64,000 nt of DNA from Chloroherpeton thalassium ATCC 35110 (GCF_000020525.1 NC_011026.1:2462001-2526000), one strand, 5' to 3'; positions 46,770 to 55,511 are shown, numbered from the stretch's first letter. The notes: generated by a model not told the origin, from the sequence alone. A program made the numbers and translations.

Positions 46770-47528
46770 ATGGTAAAAGTATTAGATGGTCAGGTGGCAA
46801 TTATTACCGGAGCATCTCGCGGGATCGGTCGGGCGGTGGCGCTCAGGCTGGCAGAGATGGGGTGCAATGTGGTTGTCAATTATGTCAGAAATGACGAAAT
46901 GGCCAATGCGCTTTTGAAGGAATTGCAAGCGTTTGGCGTGGAAGCCATCAAGGTGAAGGCCGATGTGCGTTATTCCGAAAATTTGAAGACGGTTTTTAAC
47001 GAGACGAAAACCTATTTCGGTCGGCTGGATATTTTCGTAAGCAATGCGGCCAAAGGTGTGTTCGGACCTGTTCAGCGAATTGGTGCGAACGGATTTGACC
47101 TTGCGATGGCGACTGGGCCAAAAGCATTACTCGTCGGGGCGCAAGAGGCAGCAAAGCTTTTTGGCGAAAAGGGTGGAAAAATCGTGGCGCTCTCGAGCAT
47201 CGGCAGCCTGCGTTGCTTGCCTGCGTATGCAGCGGTTGGCACGGCCAAAGCCGGTTTGGAAGCGATGGTGAAATATTTGGCGGTTGAATTGGGTCCGAAA
47301 AATGTTCATGTGAACGCCGTTTCCGGCGGCCCGATTGACACCGACGCACTGGACGATTTCGGCGACCCGGATAGCCTAAAAGTTTCATGGGCGGAAAAAA
47401 CCCCGCTGCGCCGTGTCGGCACGGTCGATGACATTGCTGGAATCGTCGCGTTCCTTTGCACCAAAGATGCACAGTGGATTCAGGGGCAAACCATCGTCGC
47501 CGACGGCGGACTGACTTTGACGATGTAG
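46770..47528 (+). CDS. fabL: FabL-type enoyl-ACP reductase (SDR family)
   Basis: 252 residues from the ATG at 46770; a frame extending to 46719 adds 17 residues but the family starts at MVKVLDGQ. The Rossmann motif TGASRGIG is at 13-20; the active-site segment SSIGSLRCLPAYAAVGTAKAG and the family-specific VNAVSGGPIDTDALDDF match FabL (YgaA) of Bacillus subtilis, which completes each round of fatty-acid elongation with NADPH. FabL has the tyrosine-lysine spacing of an ENR and not of FabG. Repeats in inverted orientation stand on both sides. Confidence 0.88.
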   Translation: MVKVLDGQVAIITGASRGIGRAVALRLAEMGCNVVVNYVRNDEMANALLKELQAFGVEAIKVKADVRYSENLKTVFNETKTYFGRLDIFVSNAAKGVFGPVQRIGANGFDLAMATGPKALLVGAQEAAKLFGEKGGKIVALSSIGSLRCLPAYAAVGTAKAGLEAMVKYLAVELGPKNVHVNAVSGGPIDTDALDDFGDPDSLKVSWAEKTPLRRVGTVDDIAGIVAFLCTKDAQWIQGQTIVADGGLTLTM

Positions 47529-47904
47529 TCTTGGCTGCAACCCGGATTATCGCTAAGCGCATAATGATTTGCATAGTGAAATCCGTGTCGGGCTGAGCGA
47601 AGGCGAATTGCTTATTTAAGCGGCTTCGTTTTCACTGCCAATGACAAAAAAGAATCATGTCATTCTGAGGCTTTTAGCCGAAGAATCCAACGTGACCTGA
47701 CAAATGGATGCTTCTCTTCGCTCAGCATGACAAAGTTTTTGTCATTCAACGATTTTTTCCGCTCCGGAAAAACTACCGGCTCAGTGCGAAACATATAAGT
47801 CATTTTGATTTTTGCTATATTTCAAATTGACTTTTTTTTGAGTTTTGTGGGATTGAAATTAACACCGATTCGTTAAAACGCCTCACAAATTAGATTTAAA
47901 AATT
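47529..47904. other. Intergenic region with inverted repeat copy
   Basis: 376 bases without a gene. It holds the reverse complement of the 15-base word from the left flank of fabL (47585-47599), the inverted dispersed repeat at 47658-47732, and the composite-repeat flank to 47804. The remainder before 47905 is AT-rich and should hold the promoter of the lipoprotein gene, but no clear -35/-10 pair is seen. Confidence 0.5.
47658..47732 (-). repeat. Dispersed repeat, fifth copy, inverted
   Basis: 75 bases from TGTCATTCTGAG to CTCAGCATGACA, which read on the minus strand is the same element as at 46478. Its outer flank to 47804 (reverse complement) matches the flank 45406-45481 of copy 1, including the shared 14-base word AATGACTTATATGT. 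Confidence 0.8.
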
Positions 47905-48768
47905 ATGCCGTTTTTTATCCTTTTATTGATACTTTTTTTCGTCGGCTGTACTGAAGATAATTCCTTAAAGCAAGAATTTCATGAGCTTAAAAAGGAAAAA
48001 CAAAAAGCCAACGAGCTGGTGCAAAAGCAGCAAGCGTTTGTTGAAGAAGTAACGCAGGATTTGGTTGAAATTCAACGCAATCTAAACCAAATTCATCAGA
48101 AGCAAGAGCACCTAACCAAAACATCCTCCGATATAGAAAAATACAAGCGTGAGGGCAGCAAGTCCTTGAAGGATAGCATCGTCAAGCAAATTGCCGATAT
48201 TGATGTGTTTTTGAAGAAAAACCAGGAGCGCTTAACCGATTTGGAGCGAACGGTCAAAAACTCGGATATCAAAATCTCACATCTTCAAAGCTTGATTAAT
48301 GAGTTGCGCGAGGCGATTATTGAAAGGGAAGAGGAGATTTATTTGCTGAAAGAAGAGGTGAAGCATCTCAATATTCAAATCGCCGCGCTCGAAAGCACGG
48401 TAGATGTTTTAGACGAGGTCATTGAAAAGCAAGAAAAAGAATTGACCACGGCCTATTATGTGATTGGCTCAGAACAGGAGCTTTTGGCGGCGGGAATTGT
48501 GGAAGTAAAAGGTGGGATTTTGGGACTTATCGGCCAAAGTGTGATGCTATCAAACGATTTTAATTTGAGCAAATTCAACGAGTTGGACATCGTGCTAAAT
48601 ACCGATTTTACAATTGATAGGCCGGCTGAAAATATTCGTATTTTGACTTCCCATAGCAAATCCTCGTATGAATTAAAACCTCGTGGCCCAAACGTCACTC
48701 AGTTGGTTATTAATGACATCGATACATTTTGGAAAAAATCCAAATACTTGGTGGTGCTGATTGATTAA
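47905..48768 (+). CDS. Coiled-coil lipoprotein, Cbp1-like
   Basis: 287 residues. The start MPFFILLLILFFVGC has a lipobox with Cys15, so it is a lipid-anchored envelope protein. Residues about 20-185 are a long heptad-rich coiled coil of Glu/Lys/Gln (many LxxL... spacing breaks), followed by a compact C-terminal domain (YYVIGSEQELLAAGIVEVKG, then GILGLIGQSVMLSNDF, ending WKKSKYLVVLID). This combination resembles the Cbp1-type adhesin lipoproteins of Bacteroidota. The following gene begins 18 bases after in the same frame, so they are likely co-transcribed. Confidence 0.75.
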   Translation: MPFFILLLILFFVGCTEDNSLKQEFHELKKEKQKANELVQKQQAFVEEVTQDLVEIQRNLNQIHQKQEHLTKTSSDIEKYKREGSKSLKDSIVKQIADIDVFLKKNQERLTDLERTVKNSDIKISHLQSLINELREAIIEREEEIYLLKEEVKHLNIQIAALESTVDVLDEVIEKQEKELTTAYYVIGSEQELLAAGIVEVKGGILGLIGQSVMLSNDFNLSKFNELDIVLNTDFTIDRPAENIRILTSHSKSSYELKPRGPNVTQLVINDIDTFWKKSKYLVVLID

Positions 48769-48786
48769 TTAAATGAGCAAAGACTT

Positions 48787-49728
48787 GTGGCAATCTTTGA
48801 AGTAAAGAACGGAACCGTTAAACCGGTCAAGCTAAGTCAATTCAATTCTGAAAAGGAGTTGCAACGGCTTGTTGAAACAAATTTAGGGGCGATTTTTAAC
48901 TGCCGTTTCGTTGCTTCCGAATTTTCAACCGGTAATGTTCATGCCGGGCGAATTGATTCGCTGGCTATTTCTGAAGACTCAAATCCTGTCATCATTGAAT
49001 ATAAAAAAGTCGCTTCATCGGAGTTGATTACGCAAAGTTTGTATTATTTGCATTGGATGAAAGACCATAAAGGCGATTTTGAGATGGCGGTAAACAAGGC
49101 GTTAGGAAACGAAATTGAAATAGATTGGTCTGATATTCGCGTGATTTGTTTAGCGCCTGAATACAAAAAATATGATTTACATGCAGCGCAGGTCATCGGC
49201 GCAAATATTGAACTATGGCAATACAAGCTTTATGAAAACGGAGTTTTTAATATCGAAGAAGTTCATCGCAAGATAACGACGGCGACAAGCCATGAGCATG
49301 AAAGTAATAATGGAAAAAATCCCGTAATGGTTGAGGCCGGACGAAAAGCTGCAATTACAAGAAAAACAGCAACTTATACCATCGAGCAGCATTCCGAAAT
49401 TTTAACCGAGCCGCTTAGCGACTTGTTCAACGACGTTAGGGAATACATTATCGGATTGAATGAAGCCGTTGAAGAAGTCCCTAAAAAACGTTATGTCGCG
49501 TATAAAACCAGCCAAAATTTTGCTTGTCTCCAAATATACAAAACAAAAATAACGGTTTATCTCAAACTAAATCCTGATGAGGTCGGCACGATGCCTACGC
49601 AGGGCAGAGATGTGAGGGCGATTGGGCATTTCGGCACAGGCGATTTTGAACTGACTATCAAGTCTTTTAGCGACTTTGAAGAGACAAAACACCTCATTAA
49701 CGAAGCTTTGAAAAACATCGGCGGATAA
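48787..49728 (+). CDS. DUF5655 / NucS-like (PD-(D/E)xK) nuclease-related protein
   Basis: 313 residues beginning with GTG at 48787: after the upstream stop this is the only plausible start, giving MAIFEVKNGTVKPVKLSQF. The N-terminal half has the PD-(D/E)xK-like order GRIDSLAISEDSNPVIIEYKK, with the likely D/E-x-K catalytic residues in IIEYKK; the C-terminal half (after about 200) contains DUF5655, DVREYIIGLNEAVEEVPKKRYVAYKT. Members lie near defence or repair genes, but the present neighbour is a lipoprotein. The molecular role is uncertain. Confidence 0.75.
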   Translation: MAIFEVKNGTVKPVKLSQFNSEKELQRLVETNLGAIFNCRFVASEFSTGNVHAGRIDSLAISEDSNPVIIEYKKVASSELITQSLYYLHWMKDHKGDFEMAVNKALGNEIEIDWSDIRVICLAPEYKKYDLHAAQVIGANIELWQYKLYENGVFNIEEVHRKITTATSHEHESNNGKNPVMVEAGRKAAITRKTATYTIEQHSEILTEPLSDLFNDVREYIIGLNEAVEEVPKKRYVAYKTSQNFACLQIYKTKITVYLKLNPDEVGTMPTQGRDVRAIGHFGTGDFELTIKSFSDFEETKHLINEALKNIGG

Positions 49729-49740
49729 ATTTCCTGCAAT

Positions 49741-50442
49741 TCAAACTATCATTTTTCGCCCGGCAATCTGCCCGTTTGCGCTGAAGCGTTCTGTTTCGTG
49801 CGAAATCGGGCAGAAGCGCGTGTCGCGAAGGAAATAATTTAGCTCAACCCGTTTTTTCATCTTTCCCGACCACAAATGAACATTGCCGTATTGGCAGATT
49901 TGGAAAATCAACGGTTCGTGCTGCGGGTGAAAATAAATCGGCGGCATCGAGGCGTTGCAGCGGCCAATCCAGAACGCAATTTTCAAAAATCGCTCGAGCG
50001 AGTTTAAATCTACCTGAAAGGCTTCGCTATAATTCATGTCGCCGGTGATTTGAAAAAGGTCTTGAGTGATACGCCGAACCGACTTGTAGCTGTTTGTTTG
50101 TTCAAACCACGAACATTTTTGCGCTGTAAAAAAGAAAACCTGTGGTGTTTTCAGTCGCGCGATGAGTGAGGTGATTTCCGCTGCCAATTTGCGAATTAGG
50201 CCGTTCACGTTGGCCGCATCGATTTGCAAAATATGTTCATGAAAGGAGTTTTCTGTGGAGAGCAACTTTCCGTGGTTAAGCGCATCGAAGCGTGGGGCTA
50301 TGGCGCGCTGCAGTTCCAGTTTTTCCGCCTCATCCGTGCAATTTTCCAGAAAAGCCTGGAAGTTGCTCTGCTGAGTTGAATAAAGAAACCTCCGAACAAA
50401 CTTAATCTTAAACAATTCCTGGCGTGCAATAAAATGAATCAT
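49741..50442 (-). CDS. Hypothetical protein
   Basis: 233 residues with no family I recognise. The N-terminus is basic and aromatic (HFIARQELFKIKFVRRFLYS) without a clear signal peptide. It contains a run of aromatic residues, FFFTAQKCSWFEQ, and ends in a basic segment. It is convergent with DUF5655 (12-base gap). The codon usage is coding-like and the frame is long, so it is probably real. Confidence 0.6.
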   Translation of the reverse strand: MIHFIARQELFKIKFVRRFLYSTQQSNFQAFLENCTDEAEKLELQRAIAPRFDALNHGKLLSTENSFHEHILQIDAANVNGLIRKLAAEITSLIARLKTPQVFFFTAQKCSWFEQTNSYKSVRRITQDLFQITGDMNYSEAFQVDLNSLERFLKIAFWIGRCNASMPPIYFHPQHEPLIFQICQYGNVHLWSGKMKKRVELNYFLRDTRFCPISHETERFSANGQIAGRKMIV

Positions 50443-50742
50443 CAGTCGTTGGCGCTACATTTTTCATAAATTTCTCAATCAAGCTTTTAAGAAAAGAATT
50501 TCTCGGGATTAAAAAAAGTAAATGCAAATAGGATGCCTCGCAAGGCGTTGTTATATAGATTCAAAAATAGGTGGTTCTTATCAAGTTCTCGGCATTGTGC
50601 TGGCGGGTTTTTCGGCGTCAGGAATTTGTGCAGCCGTGCATCGTGCTGGTTCAAAATAAAATTCGCGGCATAAATTTTTTGAAAAAAAGATACCCATTTG
50701 CGTATATTTAGGTTTCCTAAAACTAAACAATTAGAAAAAGAG
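50443..50742. other. Intergenic region upstream of rpmG
   Basis: 300 bases. A longer leftward frame here overlaps rpmG and its promoter and is a shadow. Apart from the promoter below nothing is recognised. Confidence 0.4.
50679..50708 (+). promoter_or_regulatory. Promoter candidate for rpmG
   Basis: TTGAAA (50679-50684), 18-base spacer, TATATT (50703-50708), 35 bases before the rpmG ATG. Confidence 0.5.
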
Positions 50743-50925
50743 ATGGCAAAGGGCAAAGGAAATCGTATTGTTATCACACTTGAATGTACTGAGGCAAAAG
50801 GCGCTGGTGTTCCACCGTCAAGGTACTCAACCACGAAGAACAAGAAAAACAACCCTGAGCGCCTTGAGATTAAGAAATATAGTCCATACCTCAAGCGCCA
50901 CACGGTTCATAAAGAAATCAAGTGA
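50743..50925 (+). CDS. rpmG: 50S ribosomal protein bL33
   Basis: 60 residues from ATG 50743, which gives the normal start [15 protein letters not shown]; a longer frame from 50698 adds an unlikely tail. The end [20 protein letters not shown] is the universal bL33 tail. Only one cysteine remains, so the zinc-binding four-cysteine set is absent: this is the zinc-independent (C-minus) form. A promoter precedes and a terminator follows, so it appears to be a single-gene unit. Confidence 0.96.
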   Translation: MAKGKGNRIVITLECTEAKGAGVPPSRYSTTKNKKNNPERLEIKKYSPYLKRHTVHKEIK

Positions 50926-50960
50926 GCCTTTGGTTTAAATCAACATACAAGTATCTTTAT

Positions 50961-50996
50961 AGGGCGTGTATCACTATTGAAACCGCCCTTTTTTTA
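50961..50996 (+). terminator. Terminator after rpmG
   Basis: GGGCG (50962-50966) with CGCCC (50984-50988) around a 17-base loop, then seven T. Confidence 0.75.
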
Positions 50997-51013
50997 TTTT
51001 ATTTCTTGTTAGG

Positions 51014-53902
51014 ATGAACCACCAAAAAAACTTTCGTTGGCTAACCTTTCTGCTCTTCTTTTCATTCTCAACTCAAATTGTCTTTTCTAAACCGAATGCC
51101 GACAATTGGAGCTTCATTTCCAAGCAAACCTGCGGAATCGATGCGTTCCTGGATGCGCATCCAAATGCGGATGGTCGCGGCGTTATTATCGTAATTTTAG
51201 ATACAGGAATTGATCTTGGCGCGCCAGGTTTGCAAAAAACATCGTTAGGTACGCGAAAAGTCATCGATGTGCAAGATTTTTCGGGAGGCGGAGATGTTCG
51301 GTTGCGCAAGCCGATTGTTGTGAAAACTGATTCGGGCATTGTTGTTCAGGATTCTTCAAAGATGGTTTCTGCGGTTGGCGTTGAAAAGTTCGGTTTATCC
51401 GTAGATACAGATTCACTGCTTTTTGGCTACTTTGATGAACAGCAGTTTCAAAATTCGGATTTCAATGATTTTGATGGAGATAACAGGTCGAGATCGCGGT
51501 TTGTCATTTTAGCGTTTAAAACCGATAGCGGCTACGTGGCGTTAATTGATGCAAATGGCAACCATCGGCTTGATGATGAAACGCCAATTCGTTCCTACAA
51601 GCGTAATTTTGATACCTTCACTTTTTCGCAAAAAATTTCCGGCAAAAGGCCTCCTATAACCTGTGCGTTAAATCTTTTTCCCGAAAAGCAATTGGTTGTT
51701 CTGCATTTTGATGATAGCTCGCATGGAACACATGTTGCCGGAATTGCTGCTGGTCACAACATTTTTTCAACAAATGGCGAGGACACTTACGACGGCGTGG
51801 CGCCAGGTGCTGAATTGGTTAGTTGCAAAATTAGCAAGGGCGCAATTGGCGACCTAACAACTACCGGTAGCATCAAAGCGGGATTTGATTATGCCGCAAA
51901 ACTTTCTGAAAGTCAAGCAAAACCGGTGGTCGTGAATATGAGCTTTGGCGTGCCATCGGTCATTGAGGGAAATTCCGACATTGAAAAGTACATCGACAAA
52001 CTGATTTTAAATCATCCAAATTTATTTGTGTGTTTGTCAAATGGAAATGAAGGCCCTGGACTATCGACTACAGGATTGCCAGCTGCTTCATTTCGGGCAA
52101 TCTCTGTTGGCGCGCTGCTCAATGTGGATATTGCGCAAAGCAGTTTTGGCTCGCTGCAGCAAAAAAATCGAATGTGGAATTTTAGCAGTCGGGGCGGAGA
52201 AGTTCCAAAACCGGATATTGTAGCGCCAGGCTCAACCCATTCTAGCGTGCCAAATTACACATCCAGAACGTTAAGCAGCGGCACAAGCATGTCCTCGCCC
52301 TATGTGGCAGGAAGTGTTGCCTTATTGTTGAGCGGCCTTTACGAGTATGATCAACCTGGTCTTTTGCGCCATGAATATCCTCAGCATGTGGTGAAAGCGG
52401 CCATTCGAACTTCGGCAACCGCAATGCCAGGTTATACAGAACTTGATTGCGGCGCAGGGCTTTTAAATGTTCCCAGCGCTTTTGCGCGGCTGTGCGCTTA
52501 TCAAAAAAGCGGATTTAACAAAAGTTTAGTAAATTATAAACTTGAAACCACTTGTTTTAATCTTGGAACGGATGTTGAGTGTCCGGCATCGTATTGGCGC
52601 GCGGCTGTTTTGCCCGATGAAAATACGCCAAGAATTTTTAATGTTTCAGCAGCGTTTCCTGATAGTATCTCCCTTGAGGCGCGGTCAGACTTTTTTAGGA
52701 TTTACGACCTTCGCGCAACCGAGCCTTGGCTAAAGCCTTTTCAAAAAACGATTTTTTTGAAAGGTGATAAGCCCTCTTCAGTGAGTCTTTTGTACGATAA
52801 AAAAAGATTGCAAAAGCCTGGCCTGTATGTGGGAAAAGTGGTTGCAACCAGAACGAACAAGCGCCTCGCGAAAAGCAAAAGAAAAGTTAAGGACGAAGTG
52901 GAGTTCGAGCTTCTAAACACAGTCATTGTCCCATATACCTTTTCCCTGAAAGATAATTATCAAGTGTTGTTAAAAAAGCAGCGTCTCAATTCGGGCGAAA
53001 TTGGGCGCTACTTTTTTGCCGTTCCCAATGGTTGTTCCTCTTTTCGTGTGCGTTTGATTTCGGAAAATCAAGAGCCGATAAACCTGAGCGCGTCGATTAG
53101 TAATCATGAAGGATTTGTGGTTGGATACGTGCCGCCAATGGCCGAAAATGAGCTGGCAACAGAAGAAAACATTACCGGTGATGAATTAGAGCCAGGTATT
53201 TATGAAGTTACCGTAGATGCGGATCGGTTTGGCCGTCCAAAAACCATTTCATACACGCTGCAAGCGACGATTGATTTGGTTGACATGAAAGAAGAATTTC
53301 AGTTGCCGAATAAGCTCCAATTTAAAATTGTGAATTCCGGTAGCCGAAATATTTACGGTACGTTCAATAGCAGCGTTGATGGCTACGAGCGCACTTGGTC
53401 TGATTCGGTTTTCGCGCGTCAGGTTTATCGAAAACCCATCAAATTCTATGAAAATGATAGAGCAATAAACCTTGAGATTCGTGTAACGCCAGAAGATTAT
53501 AATAAGAACACCGATGTTGCGTTGATCGTCGTAGATAGTTCAGGTAGAAAAGTTGCCTTTAAAACGCTTGAGCACACAACCGAATCACTATTTATTTTTA
53601 ACCCTTACAAAAAAGGTGTCGAATCCACAGTTTTCCTTGAAATTGACTACGGATTTGCCTTAGACGATAAAGAAGATTTTGTCGTTTTTTTGGCAAAAGA
53701 ATTTCATCATATACCGGTCAATTTATTGGATTGTGTGCCCGGCGCCACCCACTTAATCCCTTCTCAGCCGCAAACCATTGAGGTGAGCGTCCCAGAATTG
53801 CCTGCTGTGCCGGAAGGTTTTCGCCCGCGCGGATTTATTCGGTTTGAAGAAGCCACAAGCGGGATACTTCATTTACAGCGATATTTCTATTTTGATAAAT
53901 AA
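51014..53902 (+). CDS. Exported subtilisin-like protease, tripeptidyl-peptidase II-like
   Basis: 962 residues with signal peptide (MNHQKNFRWLTFLLFFSFST to VFSK). The S8 triad is Asp63 in IVILDTGIDLGAPGLQ, His237 in SSHGTHVAGIAAGH and Ser425 in SSGTSMSSPYVAG, with CLSNGNEGPG as oxyanion segment. The 174-residue insertion between Asp and His and the GAPGLQ/VIDVQDFSGGGDV words match tripeptidyl-peptidase II, which removes tripeptides from N-termini. The large C-terminal part (residues about 520-960) is predicted beta-rich and also fits TPPII. A cytoplasmic giant in eukaryotes, here an exported shorter form. No T9SS sorting domain is present. Confidence 0.85.
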   Translation: MNHQKNFRWLTFLLFFSFSTQIVFSKPNADNWSFISKQTCGIDAFLDAHPNADGRGVIIVILDTGIDLGAPGLQKTSLGTRKVIDVQDFSGGGDVRLRKPIVVKTDSGIVVQDSSKMVSAVGVEKFGLSVDTDSLLFGYFDEQQFQNSDFNDFDGDNRSRSRFVILAFKTDSGYVALIDANGNHRLDDETPIRSYKRNFDTFTFSQKISGKRPPITCALNLFPEKQLVVLHFDDSSHGTHVAGIAAGHNIFSTNGEDTYDGVAPGAELVSCKISKGAIGDLTTTGSIKAGFDYAAKLSESQAKPVVVNMSFGVPSVIEGNSDIEKYIDKLILNHPNLFVCLSNGNEGPGLSTTGLPAASFRAISVGALLNVDIAQSSFGSLQQKNRMWNFSSRGGEVPKPDIVAPGSTHSSVPNYTSRTLSSGTSMSSPYVAGSVALLLSGLYEYDQPGLLRHEYPQHVVKAAIRTSATAMPGYTELDCGAGLLNVPSAFARLCAYQKSGFNKSLVNYKLETTCFNLGTDVECPASYWRAAVLPDENTPRIFNVSAAFPDSISLEARSDFFRIYDLRATEPWLKPFQKTIFLKGDKPSSVSLLYDKKRLQKPGLYVGKVVATRTNKRLAKSKRKVKDEVEFELLNTVIVPYTFSLKDNYQVLLKKQRLNSGEIGRYFFAVPNGCSSFRVRLISENQEPINLSASISNHEGFVVGYVPPMAENELATEENITGDELEPGIYEVTVDADRFGRPKTISYTLQATIDLVDMKEEFQLPNKLQFKIVNSGSRNIYGTFNSSVDGYERTWSDSVFARQVYRKPIKFYENDRAINLEIRVTPEDYNKNTDVALIVVDSSGRKVAFKTLEHTTESLFIFNPYKKGVESTVFLEIDYGFALDDKEDFVVFLAKEFHHIPVNLLDCVPGATHLIPSQPQTIEVSVPELPAVPEGFRPRGFIRFEEATSGILHLQRYFYFDK

Positions 53903-53934
53903 CTGTGTTTAGCCCTTAAATCTGTAAAAAAAGT

Positions 53935-54058
53935 CCTTTGATGCAAGGTGTTTATTTAGCTATTTTGCAAGAAAAGATAAAGATTGTTAGCCGAGAAGGC
54001 TAAACGCAAAACGAATCATCTTTAATTTAAATTCGTAAATTCCCCCCTGCATCAAAGG
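53935..54058. repeat. Long-range inverted repeat before the DUF4921 gene
   Basis: CCTTTGATGCA (53935-53945) and TGCATCAAAGG (54048-54058) are perfect 11-base reverse complements 102 bases apart in an otherwise non-coding gap, close to the DUF4921 start at 54095. May be an RNA stem, a remnant of an insertion or chance. Confidence 0.4.
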
Positions 54059-54094
54059 TAAGCGGTCACTTTAACACTAAAATTGTAAGAAGAA

Positions 54095-55468
54095 ATGACA
54101 AGGCCTAAGAAACAATTTGTAGAAGATGTAGTTGGTGCTATTCCTTTGATGCGTTATGACGTGTACTATCACTACATGCCAGATGGCACCATTAAACAAA
54201 TTAATCCTTTCACCGGAAGCGAAGTTTGGTCTGTTCCTGGCAGAGGCAATAAGCCGCTGGCCAATGAAATTCCCGAAACGGCCAAAGAACTGCCATATAA
54301 AGAAAAAGAAGATTATTGCTCTTTTTGTGAGTCGCGTTATTACGAGACACCGCCAGAAAAGGCACGTATCATAAAGGAAAACGGCCAATACAAAACGCTG
54401 CAAGCCGTGCCTTCTTCAAAATATTTCGAGACGCAGGCCGAGTTTCGCCGCACGCCGAATCTGTTTGAAATTGTCTCGTTGGATTATTGGCGCAAGAACT
54501 ACGGTTATAAAATGAATCAAGTGCAGAATGCGTGGCGCGAGCAGTATTTAAGCGATAGTGACGGCGTGAAGCATATATGCGAAGTTGTGGATTATAAACT
54601 TTCCCGAATGGGACGGTCGTATGATGCCATCAAGTCTGTTCCGCTGGATGAAAAGCTATCCATTGCCGATGCGTTTTTTGGTGGAAGTCACGAGTTAATT
54701 ATTGCAAAGCGCCACTACATCGATAAGGCGCGCTACGATACACAATTGTATAGCTCGGGTGAGATGACGCCAGAAGAGCATTATCAATACTTCAAATTTA
54801 CAACCGAAGCATTAAGCGATATTTATACAAACAATCGTTATGTGCGTTATGTTAGTGTTTTTCAGAACTGGCTCAAACTTGCAGGCGCATCGTTTGATCA
54901 TATTCATAAGCAGCTTGTCGGTTTAGATAGCTGGTCGTTGAGCATTGAGAACCAAATTCAAATGGTTCGTGACAATCCAAATATTTTCAACGAATACGGG
55001 CCGAATTTCGCTATTCATCATAACTTGGTATTTGCCGAAAATAACTACGCCATTGCTTATGCGGCGATTGGTCATCGTTACCCAACCATCGCAATTTATT
55101 CAAAATCAAATCATCCGAGACCGCAAGAGCACAGCGATGAAGAAATTCGCGGCGTAAGCGACTTGGTTCATGCGTGCCATGTGGGGATGGGCAATCAAAT
55201 TTCCTGCAACGAAGAGTGGAATTACACGCCAATTGACTCTGTTTATAACATGCCTTGGCGCATTTTAATTAAGTGGCGAATCAATATTCCAGCGGGATTT
55301 GAAGGCAATACAGGCATTTACATCAATCCGATTAGCCCTCATCAGCTTCGCGACAAAATGGTTCCGCGACTTTATGAAATGCGTGCGCAAGGTTTAATCG
55401 CGTTTGGCGTGAGCATTGCTGAAGAGTGCCCTTGCAAATTCAATTGCTTGACTTATCATTTTCGTTAA
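54095..55468 (+). CDS. DUF4921 family protein, GalT/HIT-like
   Basis: 457 residues. Start MTRPKKQFVEDVVGAIPLM, CSFCESRYYETPPEK, then FQNWLKLAGASFDHIHKQ with His269 and His271 in the H-x-H of the HIT/galactose-1-phosphate uridylyltransferase superfamily, and the C-terminal PCKFNCLTYHF. DUF4921 is of this fold: a nucleotidyl-transfer or phosphorolysis role is plausible but no reaction is shown. Cys-x-x-Cys at residues 74-77 may bind zinc. Cytoplasmic by lack of signal. Confidence 0.85.
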   Translation: MTRPKKQFVEDVVGAIPLMRYDVYYHYMPDGTIKQINPFTGSEVWSVPGRGNKPLANEIPETAKELPYKEKEDYCSFCESRYYETPPEKARIIKENGQYKTLQAVPSSKYFETQAEFRRTPNLFEIVSLDYWRKNYGYKMNQVQNAWREQYLSDSDGVKHICEVVDYKLSRMGRSYDAIKSVPLDEKLSIADAFFGGSHELIIAKRHYIDKARYDTQLYSSGEMTPEEHYQYFKFTTEALSDIYTNNRYVRYVSVFQNWLKLAGASFDHIHKQLVGLDSWSLSIENQIQMVRDNPNIFNEYGPNFAIHHNLVFAENNYAIAYAAIGHRYPTIAIYSKSNHPRPQEHSDEEIRGVSDLVHACHVGMGNQISCNEEWNYTPIDSVYNMPWRILIKWRINIPAGFEGNTGIYINPISPHQLRDKMVPRLYEMRAQGLIAFGVSIAEECPCKFNCLTYHFR

Positions 55469-55481
55469 AACTTTCAAATCT

Positions 55482-55511
55482 GCGCTAAAATCAGCCGACG
55501 GATTTTAGCGC
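55482..55511. repeat. Hairpin overlapping the stop of the M14 gene
   Basis: GCGCTAAAATC (55482-55492) pairs perfectly with GATTTTAGCGC (55501-55511), 8-base loop. It sits in the convergent gap and includes the last codons of the leftward carboxypeptidase. Without T runs it is not a standard terminator. Confidence 0.5.

Noticed and set aside
50487-50903. 138-residue leftward ORF over rpmG
   Set aside because: It overlaps rpmG and its promoter on the opposite strand and has no family features.
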